Made by a program: the position numbers and the translations under genes. A DNA stretch of 64,000 bases from Trichomonas vaginalis G3 (Eukaryota; Parabasalia; Trichomonadida; Trichomonadidae): NCBI RefSeq assembly GCF_026262505.1, contig NC_067207.1, forward strand, positions 33,138,082-33,202,081, read 5' to 3'. Below are positions 37,590 to 49,800 of the stretch, one piece after another; positions within the stretch are counted from its first letter, which is position 1; every line of letters begins with the position of its first letter. The notes below the pieces were generated by a model. The model was given only the letters and a program-made list of their open reading frames with translations, was not told the origin of the DNA and searched no databases.

Positions 37590-38225
37590 AAATGACAAAA
37601 CATTGAGTTGAAAACAGGTAGAAAGATAGACAATGACACCAAAGAGTGGTTCGAATAGTATTTAAACACGTTAAGATACTCAAAGAATACAAAAAATATT
37701 CTTGTCAACATTTATCTCCATCTGGAAAGAAAGCATTCGACTGGCGTAAAATGCCTTCAACTCAGAAAATTTTACAAGAAACATCCTGAGCTTATATATC
37801 AGTAGCATCTATGAACAATAGCATATCTTATAGACAAGCTTATACCAATATTTTTTATGGATGACCCAGTTTTGATATAACTTCATAAACATTGCTTCAT
37901 TCGATACTGAAACGTGAGTGAAGCTTTACTTTACATCGTCAGAAACCGAGACTTCAAGACAAAAAGAATAAGATAGGTAAGAAACATAAATATAAACACA
38001 AAATATGACAGTTAGCAATAGATTAGGTTGATGTTCGTTAACGATATTGAGAGCTGCCAGAAAACAGAACTACTTGAAAAGTTTGAGGAAAAGTATGGTT
38101 GCTCCCCGAAGGTTAAAGAAACGTTGAAGTAGATGAGATAGGTAAAGCTATAAATTATTGACGAAGTTGCTGAAAAATACATGTTAAAGGTTATTTTGTC
38201 TTTTGTGAAAAGTTCAGGAAATTAA
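37590..38225 (+). pseudogene. Two short unknown Maverick-type genes
   Basis: A T-rich leader at 37550-37590 precedes an ATG at 37592 and a Lys-rich string (SGKKAFDWRKMP near 37715). A second short gene follows from about 38000, with a Glu/Lys-rich helix (TELLEKFEEKYG near 38065). Neither family is recognised. Limits are approximate and both are broken. Confidence 0.3.
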
Positions 38226-38249
38226 CGCCTAGTTTTATTTATAATATTT

Positions 38250-39105
38250 TTTTATTTGTATGTAAGGACAGATAATACAACAACAGAGAACCCAACAACT
38301 GCTCGTTTCATAAGCCAAAAGAAAGATAATGAGGTTACATTACCAATACAACATTACGTTCATTCCGTTCGGTCAAAGACGATATTTGTACCAAATGCAT
38401 AATATTTGACAGATTGTTTTTCTCCAGACTACTAAAAACATCCTAAAGCGACTGTTCAAAGAACCAAAACACACAAGAACTTTGAGGAATCCTAGACCAG
38501 ACATCTTTTTCGTTCTGAACAGTAAAACGGGGTAAACCATGCCAAAACTCGTATAAAATTCAGTGAAATTAATGAAGTTATAGGCGTTGTACTAGACTTT
38601 TAGTAAACATTAATGTGGCCTGCTTCTAGCTCTTACGCATGGCTGTATATTCATGACTTTTTACGAAAATTCAGAACAAGAACTTTGAGAGATGAAAAGA
38701 AACTTCAAGCAAAAAGATGAAGTCATTGAATCAAAAGACAAAAGCATACAGAAAAAATATACCCCGTTCTGTACCAAAAGAAAGAAAAGATTATAAGTAT
38801 ATGATTTATAAAGAATGGAAAATGAGTAAAAAGATATGGTATGTTGGATTTAGTCAGAAGTAAACAACAAAACTTTTTACGACCTTGCTAATTTACAAAT
38901 CTGACAGAACATTGTTCTTATCGGAAAAACTTACCATTCAATGACACCCTGAGCAAATAAGAAGATGTGAAAAAATACTCAAATACTTCCTCAAAACACA
39001 CTATATACTAAAGGTTGACAATACTTACATTCAAAGAAGACTTGCCGCTAACTATTGAGAGAAAAATAACAGAGTATTTTTGAAACTTCAAACAAGTAGA
39101 GTAGA
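38250..39105 (+). pseudogene. KilA-N domain protein (fourth copy)
   Basis: Homologue of the KilA-N genes of copies A-C, with the same leader (TATGTAAGGACAGAT at about 38259) and a clear match from 38340 to the C-terminal helix near 39080. It is heavily broken. Confidence 0.55.
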
Positions 39106-39199
39106 TGAACCATTTATTTACGCTTGACTTCAGATGGCCAGTAGCTCTATAGTAAATTGTCGTCAAATCCTTCGACAATTCCAAGTCCTTCCTTCCGAC

Positions 39200-39440
39200 A
39201 TTCCAAAGTCTTCCCGACAACTGGAAAAAAAATTTCCCGACAAACTGGAAAAAAATTCCCGACAACTGGAAAAAATTTCCTGTTGTTCTCCGTAAACCAT
39301 TCAAATTTTCGAAAAATTGAGATACTTTTTGTCCTAAACGACAGAAAAATTTTTCCTTCCGACAGGAAAAAAATTTCCCGACCAACTGGAAAAGTTTTTC
39401 CTTCCAACAGAAAAGTTCTTTCCTCCGACAGGGACACAAA
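39200..39440 (+). repeat. CCCGACAACTGGAAAAAA tandem repeat
   Basis: Units of about 20-25 bases with the core TTCCCGACAACTGGAAAAA. In one frame they encode FPTTGKK/SRQTGKK repeats. They lie between the KilA-N relic and the leftward ATPase-like gene. It is not clear that they are translated. Confidence 0.65.
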
Positions 39441-39599
39441 CGGAATGTCCGACGTACCACCAACCGAGTCCATTCCAAAGCCCAGAAGAACCGAAATTCT
39501 GCAAACCACAACAGTACTAAGGACTAACCACTTACATTTTACGCTTGACTTTTACAATTTGAAACTTGTTTGCGTAGAATGAATCGGAAAAAGTATAAG

Positions 39600-40425
39600 G
39601 TTCTGTATTGACTTATGCACTTCTCCATAGTTAGTCTGTCAAACTGACCTGCCAGGACTCTTTCAAATTCCATGAAATCGTCTTCGGACAATCCGGAAAA
39701 GTACAATGTCAGGTAAGTATTCTCTTACATCCTTACTTAAAACTCTTTCTTCTGTACACAAATTGACCAACTAAATGTTAAAGTGTCTGAGCTTCTTAAG
39801 GAATCGACACATGTCTTTTCTCTTTCTTTAACAAAGGATGAGAGGCAAATCATCTAGAATAAGAAGACACCTATGAGGGTACGTTTTTCCAATTCGTAAG
39901 ATGCAATTTCTTCGAATTATTCTACTCTTTCTGTTTGTTTCTGAAGTGTTTCTCCAATATTCTCTGCATTTCCCATTGGGTCTTTAAACTTCGATTTAGT
40001 ATACTCATTTATAGCATTTACTTCAAAACTCTTCTTTGTACTTCTTTATCCAATCTAACAACTCAGTAGCCTATATACTTACTAACTTTAGACTTCTTTA
40101 TAATATCTTTGAACGAATGAGGTTTGGTCGAAATTGACAGAAGTACTACAAATACAAGCTAACTATGAATGGTTCTTCTATCTATTCTTTGTTGTGCCAG
40201 CCATTTTAAAGAAAGTGAAAGTCTTACCCGAACCCAGGTGTGCAATTTAGACTGTTATACCATTCTGAGCAAATAAGAACTTGTCATGTAGGGTTTATCT
40301 GAGCCATTTCCCAACTTCCTCTGTTCTTATTTAAAACATTCTCAATTTTTTGTCAATTCAGCAAACTTGTTTTCTACATATTTTTAGAAAAATTAAAATT
40401 TTTATCGTTAGAAAATGTACTAGCG
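39600..40425 (-). pseudogene. DNA-packaging ATPase of Maverick/A32 type
   Basis: Leftward gene with a P-loop string GSGKT (40220-40234) and, about 120 codons later, a Walker-B-like string LILDD (39849-39863). A charged region with LAGQFDRLTMEK follows near 39650. Order and spacing fit the FtsK/HerA-like packaging ATPases of Mavericks and large DNA viruses, which pump the genome into the shell. It starts head to head with the next gene at 40400. It is broken. Confidence 0.6.
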
Positions 40426-40860
40426 ATTTCGCCATCTATTATTCAGAGATCAAACTTTTCGACAGCAAAACATCTGTCGACCATAAATCTTACTATAGTG
40501 TAAACAAGAAAGGTGAATTTGTCTAAAGTTCTGTTTCTGAAATGACAAGAACCATTAAACATTAAGCAGAAGCAGTCTTAAAATTGCAATGGACAGGACT
40601 TGTTGACAGAAGACGCCGATGAAAGATGAAGTCCAACAAAAGTTTTAGAATGCAAAGAAGACACATGCACTGTTCTGGAGATGAAATGAGAAAACAGATA
40701 GAAGAGCTATTAAAGGACCAAAGAAACTTTTTCAAAAATATAAGTTCTGAGTTTAATAAACTCCACCAAAAAAGGAAGAGAGAGAAAAGAAAGAAAAGAA
40801 GTAGAAGAAGAGAAGAAAGAACCTGAAACCAGAGCCAGAGACAAGAGAAATTTGACATGT
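40402..40860 (+). pseudogene. Unknown with charged coiled-coil C-terminus
   Basis: The first codons (DFAIYYSEIKLFDSKTS type) begin head to head with the ATPase gene. The last 65 residues (from 40626) are Lys/Glu/Arg-rich with EMRKQIEELLKDQRNFF and a run of KR/EE pairs, a likely coiled coil. The function is unknown. It is broken. Confidence 0.4.
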
Positions 40861-40874
40861 AAAAAGAAATTTAT

Positions 40875-41291
40875 TTAGAACATTCTGGCGTCAATGTCCA
40901 ATTCTCTTCTCTTTAGAGCAAACACTTGGCTTAGACTCTAAAAATCCTTTTTACCCAATTTACCTTGAAACTTCTACAACTTTAGACTCATAATATTCAT
41001 AGTCCGTCTGCTTTCTTTGTTCATAAGTTATACAAGTGTATGCTTTACCTTCTCGAGTTTGAAACCTTCTGTCAAAAACTTTCTTTACTGTTAACAAACC
41101 TCTATGTCTAAGTCTTCAAATTTCGCACCATTTATTCACAATAGCAAACTTAACTGTTCGTGTTCCAAATCTATTCTGAATGAAGACTTTTCAAAATGGT
41201 AGAAGTAAACAAATTCAAATATGTGAATGGGTCTAGTTCTTCTTTAAGTCCTAATGTTACTTGTTTATGAGATGAATTTTGTCATCTTTTC
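40875..41291 (-). pseudogene. Unknown, leftward, starting MTKFIS
   Basis: The leader (AAATCCGATAGAAAAG) is the same as that of the MTEKLT genes at 7884 and 19542, which suggests a related gene slot. Coding-like strings include LKEELDPFTYLNLF and TREGKAYTCITYEQRKQT. The family is unknown and the gene is broken. Confidence 0.4.
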
Positions 41292-41502
41292 TATCGGATT
41301 TAAAAAAATATTTTTTTAAATTTACTCAGAAAAATTTTTCTTTGTATATACACCATTCTGAACATCAAAAACTTTTTGACAATTTGCCAAGAGTTCGTTT
41401 AGACCTGTCATATACCATTACTCTTGACCAATACGTTTATACGGAGTCGTACAAATGAACCCTTTCATCTAAACACTCAAAAGTCATTTCATCTATGACA
41501 GT

Positions 41503-41832
41503 TCATATTACACTCTTGTTTGCTTCTAACAATTTTTGTCTCTCCGTATGTGAATGTCTTGATTGAAACTTTGAAATATCTAAGTCAAAAAAATATTGAG
41601 AACAAGTGTTGTAAAAGTCAGATGTCAAAGTTCTGCTAGTCGTCAAAATCTGTATAACTTGCATATGAGAATCTACGTTCTGACCAACTACATATCTTCT
41701 TTCAGAACTTTCTAACTCATCGAACAGCATTTTGAAACCATAACGAAATTTGCAACATTTTTCACAAACTCTTTGGTCTTTATATTTCTTCAACAACCTC
41801 CAAACTTTGTCTGTTATAAACTCTTCAAGCAT
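41503..41832 (-). CDS. Unknown Maverick-region protein, 109 open codons
   Basis: The longest clean leftward frame here. It is Cys-containing (CEKCCKFRYG) with a mixed charged sequence and ends FQSRHSHTERQKLL. Coding-like similarity seems to continue to about 41335. The paired cysteines near the N-terminus could bind a metal, but no known family was recognised. Confidence 0.4.
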   Translation of the reverse strand: MLEEFITDKVWRLLKKYKDQRVCEKCCKFRYGFKMLFDELESSERRYVVGQNVDSHMQVIQILTTSRTLTSDFYNTCSQYFFDLDISKFQSRHSHTERQKLLEANKSVI

Positions 41833-41839
41833 CTGAGTT

Positions 41840-42537
41840 CAAAAACTTTTGTGATCTATTACTTTGAAGTTCATTGCAAAACTTATTAAGTTTCATCATT
41901 CTCTATGAAGATAAATACGCAGATGTTTCAAGTTGTTTCATATTAGGTTTCGAATAGCCCCTTCTAACGTTCATAATATCTGTAAAGGAAAGTTTTTTAC
42001 CTGTTCCTTGTTTCCAAATTATAATGAGGCCAGTTTCATTTAGCACTTGATGTTGTAAATGTTTGCAAAACCAACATAGATATACTCATAGACTCTTTCG
42101 TTCCATTGCATATAATTTCTTGACATTCTAACCAAGGCTTGCTATAATATTTTCTTTCCATTCTACTTGTTTCGTATTTAATCCAGTTGAAGATAGCAAA
42201 TAAAGTTTGGGAAAAGGTGTATAGAACTTTATACTCGAACTGAAAAATCTTCTAACTTTGACAATAAGATATCCCAAGATCTAAACATATTCATGCCAAC
42301 TTGTTACGACTTTATTTTCTTAAGTTTCTTGTTGTACAATTCTTGTTCTGAAACTATTGTCTCTCTTGGTTTTTAAAGACTACATCCCATTCTTTCATAC
42401 AATAACATTCTGGGCAGAGTCGACATTAAATGACTAAACGTTTCAAATTCTCGACGCTTGTTATAGTTCTAAATGGACACATATTCTGAATGCTTGAAGT
42501 CATAAAAATCTTGAAAACATCTATTCTGTACATTTTT
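41840..42537 (-). pseudogene. Unknown, leftward, starting MYRIDVFKIF
   Basis: A T-rich leader (42540-42560) precedes an ATG at about 42537. Coding-like strings include FKNQER, FNWIKYETSRMERKYYSKPW and ECQEIICNG. No known family is recognised. It is broken. Confidence 0.35.
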
Positions 42538-42567
42538 ATAGAAAATAAAAAAAATTATTTTTATTAT

Positions 42568-43080
42568 TCTTTACTTTGTTGTTCTTGAGCATTTGTCTGC
42601 ATTGGTGTTCTTGAACTAATTTGTTGTTGTGAAGTTTTCTTGTATACAATTACTTTCACCGTTGCATCTTCCAATCGAAACTTTCTGCCGTCAGTTGACA
42701 AATACATAGACATAAATAGTTTTACAGGAACAAAGGTTGCGTCAACTAAGGTTAAGTTTATGTTTGCTAAGTGTTTGAGTTACAAAGCTGAAAACTCTGC
42801 ATTCGAATGAACATAGCAAAACAGCAGAGTAAAGTGTTGTTTATACGCTATAAGATCTTTTAGGGCATAGTATTCTGCGAATTCGAATAACACTTAACCT
42901 AAGTTTGAAACAATATATAAAATAGGTTGTGCTTAAAGTCAATGGAATAGACCATTTCCTTGTTGACACCTTTTCCTTATAGGAAACTGTTGTAGTAAAA
43001 ACCAAGATAAAGTTTGATTATAGCTCATATTGTTATAGTTAAACTCAGTCGACATTCCAAACAAATGAAAACCTCTCTAG
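42568..43080 (-). pseudogene. Putative structural protein, leftward, ending in a Gln-rich tail
   Basis: Strings RGFHLFGMSTEFNYNN (about 43050), LVDATFVPVKLFMSMYLS (about 42720) and a Gln/Ser-rich end (QTNAQEQQSKE, stop near 42570). The beta-rich core suggests a virion or fibre protein. The family was not recognised and the gene is broken. Confidence 0.35.
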
Positions 43081-43099
43081 TTGCAGCACATGTTACACC

Positions 43100-44440
43100 C
43101 GTACTAAGTATTAAATAAGTCAACCAAAAACAGTTGGTGATATATCGAGTAAGTATCTTCAAGGGAAGTATATATTACCATTCACAACAATAAATCTCTG
43201 GTGTCAAAAGAGCAAAACAAGCTTTAGGTCTCATTTGTTATTAAGTTATGTTTACAAATATCGTCCTTGAGATTGTAAAGTTGTGTATAAATTATATGAC
43301 ATACAGGTTATTATATAATCGTAAAATAGTAATTAAACCATTATATCAATTCGCCATATTATACTATATTCTACAAAAGTTTATTACTGAAAGTGGAGAA
43401 GAACTTCATCTAACTATCACATGCGTTCTTAAATCTCTGTCTAGAAGTATCAAATATTTTGTAAGACAAAACTATCCTGATCATACACAACAAACAACAG
43501 GGTCTTTCATATCGTTCAAAGTTGTAAAGTCCTTTAACATGAATAAAAGTCTATTAATTTTCTCAAAACATCTTTCAAGAAGTTTTGACATTTTTACTTA
43601 GCAAATAAATTTTAATGAAATGTTGTGGTCGTCATAATAATTTTTATAACGTCTGGAAAAACCTATTTTTAAGTTCAACGTTTCACTCCTTTCTAACTAT
43701 ATCTTGTCAAGACATTATTATGAAACACACAGCAATAACGTCGGGTTCTATTTCTTTGATGTTTATACGTCTGCCTCTTGTCAAAAGTTTCAAAGTTCTT
43801 TCTAAACTTCATGAGGTGGCAATTGACATAATGAGTTCACTTTTACAGGTTGTTTTCACAAGTTTAACATGTATACCTAAAGCTACAAAATCTTCTCCTG
43901 AGTTTGAAGTTTGTCTTTCAGTTGTTGGTAGTCATTTCGAATATCTGCAACAGAACTTAGTCTCTGCTACTTCAGGGTATGGGTTGTTCTTTTACAGGAA
44001 AAAACTATTTTACCATCTTGGTCTTCGTATGGTTTCCCCACTTCAACATACCTTTCTTGACATGCAATAACACTTTGACTGTTTTTGAGTTGGTGAATTA
44101 CTTCACAATTGCCACCGCCATTAAACCTTTTTGAAACACTTACGCTTCTATTTTTCGAAATGACATTTAACTTAGAATAAAAAGAGGACGTATTCGGTAT
44201 ATCTCTTCGAATTTGAAGCAAACAAAGTTTACACACAACAAAAACAATACAAATACCATTACAGAATCTGACCACAAACAATGAAATGGTTATAGATACA
44301 TCTTTGCTGAACAAATTTTCATAAAGCAAAGAAGAAAAGTTGTATAACTGAAATGGTGAAAGTTCTTGAAGCAGACAAAAAATAACTTCAAAACTTACAG
44401 ATATTTCTAAAGAAAGTTTATAATACAATTTTATGCAAAA
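43100..44440. other. Ambiguous stretch with open frames on both strands
   Basis: Plus frames of 117 and 151 codons (43248-43601, 43615-44070) and a minus frame of 153 codons (43967-44428) overlap or adjoin. The C-terminal part of the minus frame (KRFNGGGNCEVIHQL, QERYVEVGKPYEDQDG) has the most natural composition. No family is recognised, so I do not call a gene. Confidence 0.3.
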
Positions 44441-44449
44441 ACTGGCTAC

Positions 44450-45465
44450 TGTTCAATATTTGACGGAGAGAATCAGTTCAAGAACAAAACCTTACTGACC
44501 TGCTGCCAAAATCTGCTCGATGAAAGCTGCGTTATGCCAATTCTTGAGGAGCCCAGCAGGTTTCATCGAACGGAATCTTCAAAAGAGCATCTTCCTGAAA
44601 AGTGCTATTGGTTTTGAAACTTTCTTTGCTTTCAATTTCATCTGACCGTCTCTTCACCAGTAATGTGTAATTTAACTGTACCAACAGTTGAAATACCACC
44701 CATAAAAGTTCTCCGAGTCAGCAAATGGAATGCCAAGGCCAAAAGTGAACGGTCTTCCATGTTATATTGAGTTTTTTGACTTCCTGTATGGGTCCATACT
44801 TTCACAATATGGCATAATAAACTTTGCATTTCAGGGTTAATGGTTGTTTGTGAATTGTTGTTAAATTCATAGGCATCTAAGTCCAAGTGTTATGACCTAT
44901 ATCCTCAACTTGTAGAATAGTTCTTCTCTCTGGATAATATTTGCCATCTAGTGTTTATATGATATTTAAACCGGTTGTAGAACAAAGAATATTCATTTAT
45001 AGTTCGTCTGAACATACAAAGCAGAATCTGCATGTTTCCATTGCAGTTTGTTAAGCAATATCTGTTCTGCACCTGGGTCAGCACTTGTTTCCAACTCACC
45101 TGCAAAGTCCTTACAGATATTTGTGTATAGAACATAAGTGAACTCAATATATGCAGCAAAGCATTTGAAATATCTGGGTCCAACATTATAGATGCAAGTC
45201 TGCCTTTCTATTCCTCTTGCATTGCAAATTTTTCGCATCTTGAACCTAACTGTCCCAAGCCATTCAGCAGCATTGGAAATAATACTTTTACTTTCAGTGT
45301 GAGGATTTGAGGAAACCAAAGATCTAAGTCAAAACTTGTCTTTTGCAAAATTCGGCGAATTGACGTTTGATTTGCCCCTTTACGTCTGTAAGAGTGAATG
45401 GTCTTGCGTGGTGCAGATGACTAATTATGTTTTCTGCGAGTAATCAATAGAAATTTTTCCTGCCA
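44450..45465 (-). pseudogene. Unknown leftward Maverick-type gene, about 1 kb
   Basis: Starts near 45465 with MAGKISIDYSQK. The well preserved part (45319-44993, 108 codons) contains NAAEWLGTVRFKMRKICNA and GPRYFKCFAAYIEFTYV. A later part (44886-44638) contains MEDRSLLALAFHLLTRRTFM. It looks like a structural or enzyme gene of about 330 residues. No motif identifies it. It is broken. Confidence 0.4.
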
Positions 45466-45469
45466 TTTG

Positions 45470-46250
45470 GCCAAGTATCTTAAAAAACCGGAAGAGAGGA
45501 TAAGAATGACAAAGGAACTCTAAGTTCAGTTTTACTTAGTACAGTATAATCCGTATTTTTTCCCAAGTGAGCGGGATCTCAACCCAGCCCTATCGTCCTC
45601 CCAAAGATGTCAGTGTTATTCCACATAAACTATAAATATCCCAAATTTTTTTGAAAATAAAAATTTCGAAAAAATTTTCTAATTTTTAACTTTGATTTCA
45701 ATAGATTCCAAACACAAATAAATTTGGGAGTAAAAAGACGCTATATAATGAAATTCATATGACCGTTGCAATGTGAGATAACATCAACTCTCAAAACACA
45801 TACAAATAACACTTTTATCTATTTTATTTTAACACTTAAATCAACTAATTAGTACGATAATTTTTTTAATCATACAAAAAAAAATTTTTTTTTCATTAAA
45901 AAACATAATATATACACAACAATGATGCAACACACTACGCTTCCTTTACATATCAAAATATAAACGCTGTTTTGGTCGGCATCCCAAACCAAAATTCTCT
46001 TACAACCAAGTTGAATAAACATCCTTGATACTTGAGGAGCTGGAAATATACCATACCCAACCGAATGAATTTTTGAATTAAAGAATATATTATGTATTTA
46101 CCTCTAACCACCTCTATTACATGTGATGATCTATAAAAAAACTAAATTCTATCAAACAAAACTATAATCTTACTCTCTCAAACGAAGCTCTCGTATACTT
46201 AACACTGCATCACTCTCATAGAGGAATCAGCAATTCCACTACAATTGGTA
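45470..46250. other. AT-rich intergenic stretch, no gene seen
   Basis: Long A/T runs (45650-45700, 45860-45900) and no open frame of note. It may be host DNA between elements. No RNA gene or promoter could be supported. Confidence 0.4.
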
Positions 46251-46399
46251 GAGAACGCCACAACTCCAAAAATAGGCAGTCCTGGCAGCTCTTATCTCTA
46301 TGTCAGTAGAGTTCATAATGAGCTCATGGCATCTACTGATTAGAATCATAAGCCAATCCTTATATCCATCTCCTTAAACCTTCAGAGCTACAAAGCTCC

Positions 46400-46700
46400 T
46401 AAGCGTACGAAGACCTTGGAGCTCCTGAAGCTCCATCAGCAGAGCTTTACCATTTGGGCCTCTTCTGATGAAAGATGCGAAACACGTCTACGAACCAGGA
46501 GCTTCAAAAAACTCAATCCTTACTAAAGGGAAGCTTTGGAGCTCCTGATACGTCCATCAACAGAGTTCCCAGATGGTAAATTCCTTTGCCTGATGAAAAT
46601 GCGAAAACACATTACAACCAGGAGCCTCCAAAAGCTCCTTAATCCTTACGAAAAGGAAGCCTTGGAGCTCCTGAACTCCTTTACTATAAAATCGGACAGT
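46400..46700 (+). repeat. Direct repeat of about 127 bases with GGAGCTCCTGAAGCTCC cores
   Basis: Two full units (about 46400-46529 and 46530-46656) and the start of a third (from 46657) share CTTGGAGCTCCTGA, AGATG...GCGAAA and ACCAGGAGC blocks. The period is close to 42 codons. One frame gives repeats of the type TRSLQKLLNPYEKEALELL, so this may be part of a repeat-protein gene (open part 46536-46790). It looks unlike the flanking element genes and may be host derived. Confidence 0.5.
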
Positions 46701-46801
46701 TTGTCTAGTTTCATCAAACTTAAGACTTCAGAAGAAACCTGTCCTATCGAATGTATACTTACACTCCATGACTACAAGTGTACAATTTAAGCAGAGATAT
46801 A

Positions 46802-46833
46802 TCGAGCCCTCATCAAATGAGGACCTCGATAAT
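46802..46833. other. Inverted repeat around CCTCATCAAATGAGG
   Basis: Imperfect stem ATCGAG-CCCTCAT / ATGAGGA-CCTCGAT with a short loop. It lies between the repeat-protein stretch and the 3' end of the long leftward gene, so it could act at a transcript end. The role is not shown. Confidence 0.35.
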
Positions 46834-46896
46834 TCTCTACCTTAAGTAGTCAAATAACTTTTCTCACTTATTTAGAACAAAGAACAAGATTCTGGA

Positions 46897-49800
46897 TTAC
46901 TTAAGGCCAAGATTATCTTCCGAAATCTTCATCATCGAATGAGAGACTCGAAGACCTTGCCAAATCTTGAACGCCAATATCCTTTGGAACTGAGCTAAGA
47001 CCAGGAGAAGTAGCATACTATTAGAGCAACGATGCGTTAATCTCGAAATGCTTATATCGCCCAAGCACAATATTAAGAAGTCTAAACTCATATATACAAT
47101 GAAGTCAGGCTGAATAGATATTTGTGCATATGTTTGAGAACTCTCATGATATTTCAAATATTGTATCCCAAAAAAGAGTACACTTTGGTGTATCGTCCCA
47201 TCCCATGGATGCAAAAAATCACATCACCTGTATCTATATGAACGGCATTCCATCTTGAACCAGAAAGTCAACATAACTCCGGAACGTTAGGGTCAAGTCT
47301 TCTTAATTCTCAATATTGCATATTGGTCTGTTTGTTCTCTATGCTTGTGGTTGTACTGAGTTTCTAACAAAGCAACCATTCATAGTTTGCCCCATGTTAC
47401 TGTTTGAACTAAGTCAGAGTTAGAATTATAGTTATATCCCATGATAAACTTCTGAGCATATTGGTATTCTCCGACATTTAGAAAATTCCATGCAACCTTT
47501 CTTGTCAACAACTGCGTAGGAATTTTATTTCAATGTCTTGTTCCACGTATAAAGAATGAGTGTCAATAGAAATTATATAAACCTGTCGCAAGCAATAATC
47601 TACTGTTGTTGAAGAACCTTCTCCAAACTCACCTACATTTCCATAAAATCAGCAGTTTATATTCTATATTCCAGGAAAACTCATTTCTGACCTTCTCAAT
47701 GGCTATGTCGCATTCGTTAACCATTCGGAACATTTTCCGTTCAATGGCATCCCAAAAACTGTGGCTATATTCTAGCGGCGTACATTTCATATGGGTAAAA
47801 AATATAGAATAGTTATTTATGTCATAATAGAAACCCACTCGGACAGCTTTACTTTCTTCCTGCTGAGTTTTAACTCTCTTTTTCCTTTCATTGCCACTAC
47901 TTTCACTAGTTGCATCTTCACACTGTTCACTTTTCTAACTCTTCTCTTCTCTTTGTGTCGCTTTGTAACTTCCCCTCTGCATTCAAGTTGTGCATCTTTG
48001 CCTCATGTTCACCTAGTATGTTGTAAATTTCCCATTGTCCTTTTTGCCTTTGGCTCTGTCGCCCATCTCATAACCTAGTATCCTAGAAAGATTTTGTCAT
48101 AGTTTGTATTTGATCTTCGCTGTATTGTTTGCATGACTCTTTCCTCAGTTTCCGGTTTCAGCTACTTCAAACAGAGCTTGTCCATATGGAATAACCTTTC
48201 CAAATATATGTTTTTGTGCCATTCTGGTTTCTTCCATGTTATACCCAACAATATCTTTTGTGAATGGGAAAGCTCTTTACCCCAATTTTCAGTCTTGCGT
48301 CATTTATTCCTGTTAGTTGTTTATTTTGTCAAGGAACATGTTTAACAATACTACATTTCATTTGGTACGTGTCCATTTATTTTCTTAAATATTCATCCCT
48401 TCTCGTTCATTGTCTGCCAAAAAGTAAGTTTTTATGACATTTGTAAACTTTCCGTTTGCAAAGAGTCATGTACAATATGTCTCTTCCTTCTTGTCTCCCT
48501 AACTTTCTTTCTAAACTCTCACCAAATATACCATCTTAATGGTTCTTGTAGTTCTTAGAAAATGTTCTAGAACGTCAGTTACATTTCCATCAGCCAGTTC
48601 ATTTCTACTGGTTCAAAATATCTGCATCTTTCATATCTTTTCAATGCATAAAGCCCGCGCTGAAAATACCAGCTAAATCTGGTTCACCATTCATTTCCAT
48701 TGCGGTCATACAACATCTTGGAATTGTGTGTAAGTTTATGAACCACCTATCCGGGTTAGCTTTATGACCCCATCTCATTGTAGAATTCCATAGTCTGCAG
48801 ATAACAAAAAGTTAGTTGTTCCATATTGGCTAGTTCCTGAATGAACTTTAAAACAATGTTCATTTCTATATGTTTTGTTGAATTAACCTTTTATTTCACG
48901 AGTTCAGCCAAAGATTGAACGTATATGTCGTAAGTAAAAAGGGTTTTTATTGCGTAACCCATTTTCTTCAGTACTTCCATTCTATGCTGAATATTTTTCA
49001 TCTGGTGTTGAGCTTTGTATTCGAGCAAACATTTTTTCGATATTCTTCTACTATATCAGCCGAATTTTTCTTAGACTCTTGGAAAGATTCCAATCACCTC
49101 ATACTCTTGTTTGAGGTTCAAATTTTCGCTGTGCCAAATCTTCATCTAGTTCTGTGAAGTTAGTTCCAAAGGACGGACTTTTCGTTTCCTTCATCTCTTC
49201 TAACTTGTTGTGCCTACCATTTCTTCCCATGTCTGGTTATCTGCAACATCTTCCTGTGAGTTTCTTGTACCTCATCTGCTGGCATTCAATATTCCGAGAC
49301 TTTTTAACAAGTTCCCATCTAATCATCCGACCATAAACTTTCTTCTTTCGTCCGTCTCTATTTTACGCGTTTCCATGAAGAGAGTTGATTACATTTAGCT
49401 CTGACACCAAACTATCTCGCGATGTAAATTCAGTCATTGTCATCCTGGATGACTATGCTATTAAAATCATATCCTTAGCGAGCTGTATTCCAGTTATAAA
49501 AATATATCCCATTTGTGCTGCATCTCTCATAAAGAATAAATAATGTTCCGGCGCCCAGTATCTTCCTTCCTAACTTCTAATAAGCTTCATTCATCAATCT
49601 GTCACTAAAGTCAAGAGTAGGGGGTAACCAATAGTCCTTTCTTTTATAACATTTTTAAGAAAATCTTGCGTTTCCTTGTTCTCTACTTCTTTTCATGTCC
49701 TTGCTCCTGCTTTGTTGTATCTTCTGATCTAGTGTTTGCTCTGTTGCTATGTCTATGGTCTGCCAGTGTTTTAACTGTTGATTGTTGTTGTTGGTTTGTG

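Noticed and set aside
39008-39511. 167- and 120-codon minus-strand frames
   Set aside because: They overlap the KilA-N end and the tandem repeat; Phe/Leu-rich low-complexity content only.
43248-44070. Two plus-strand frames of 117 and 151 codons
   Set aside because: They overlap a minus frame of better composition and lie among leftward genes; I could not decide and call no gene.
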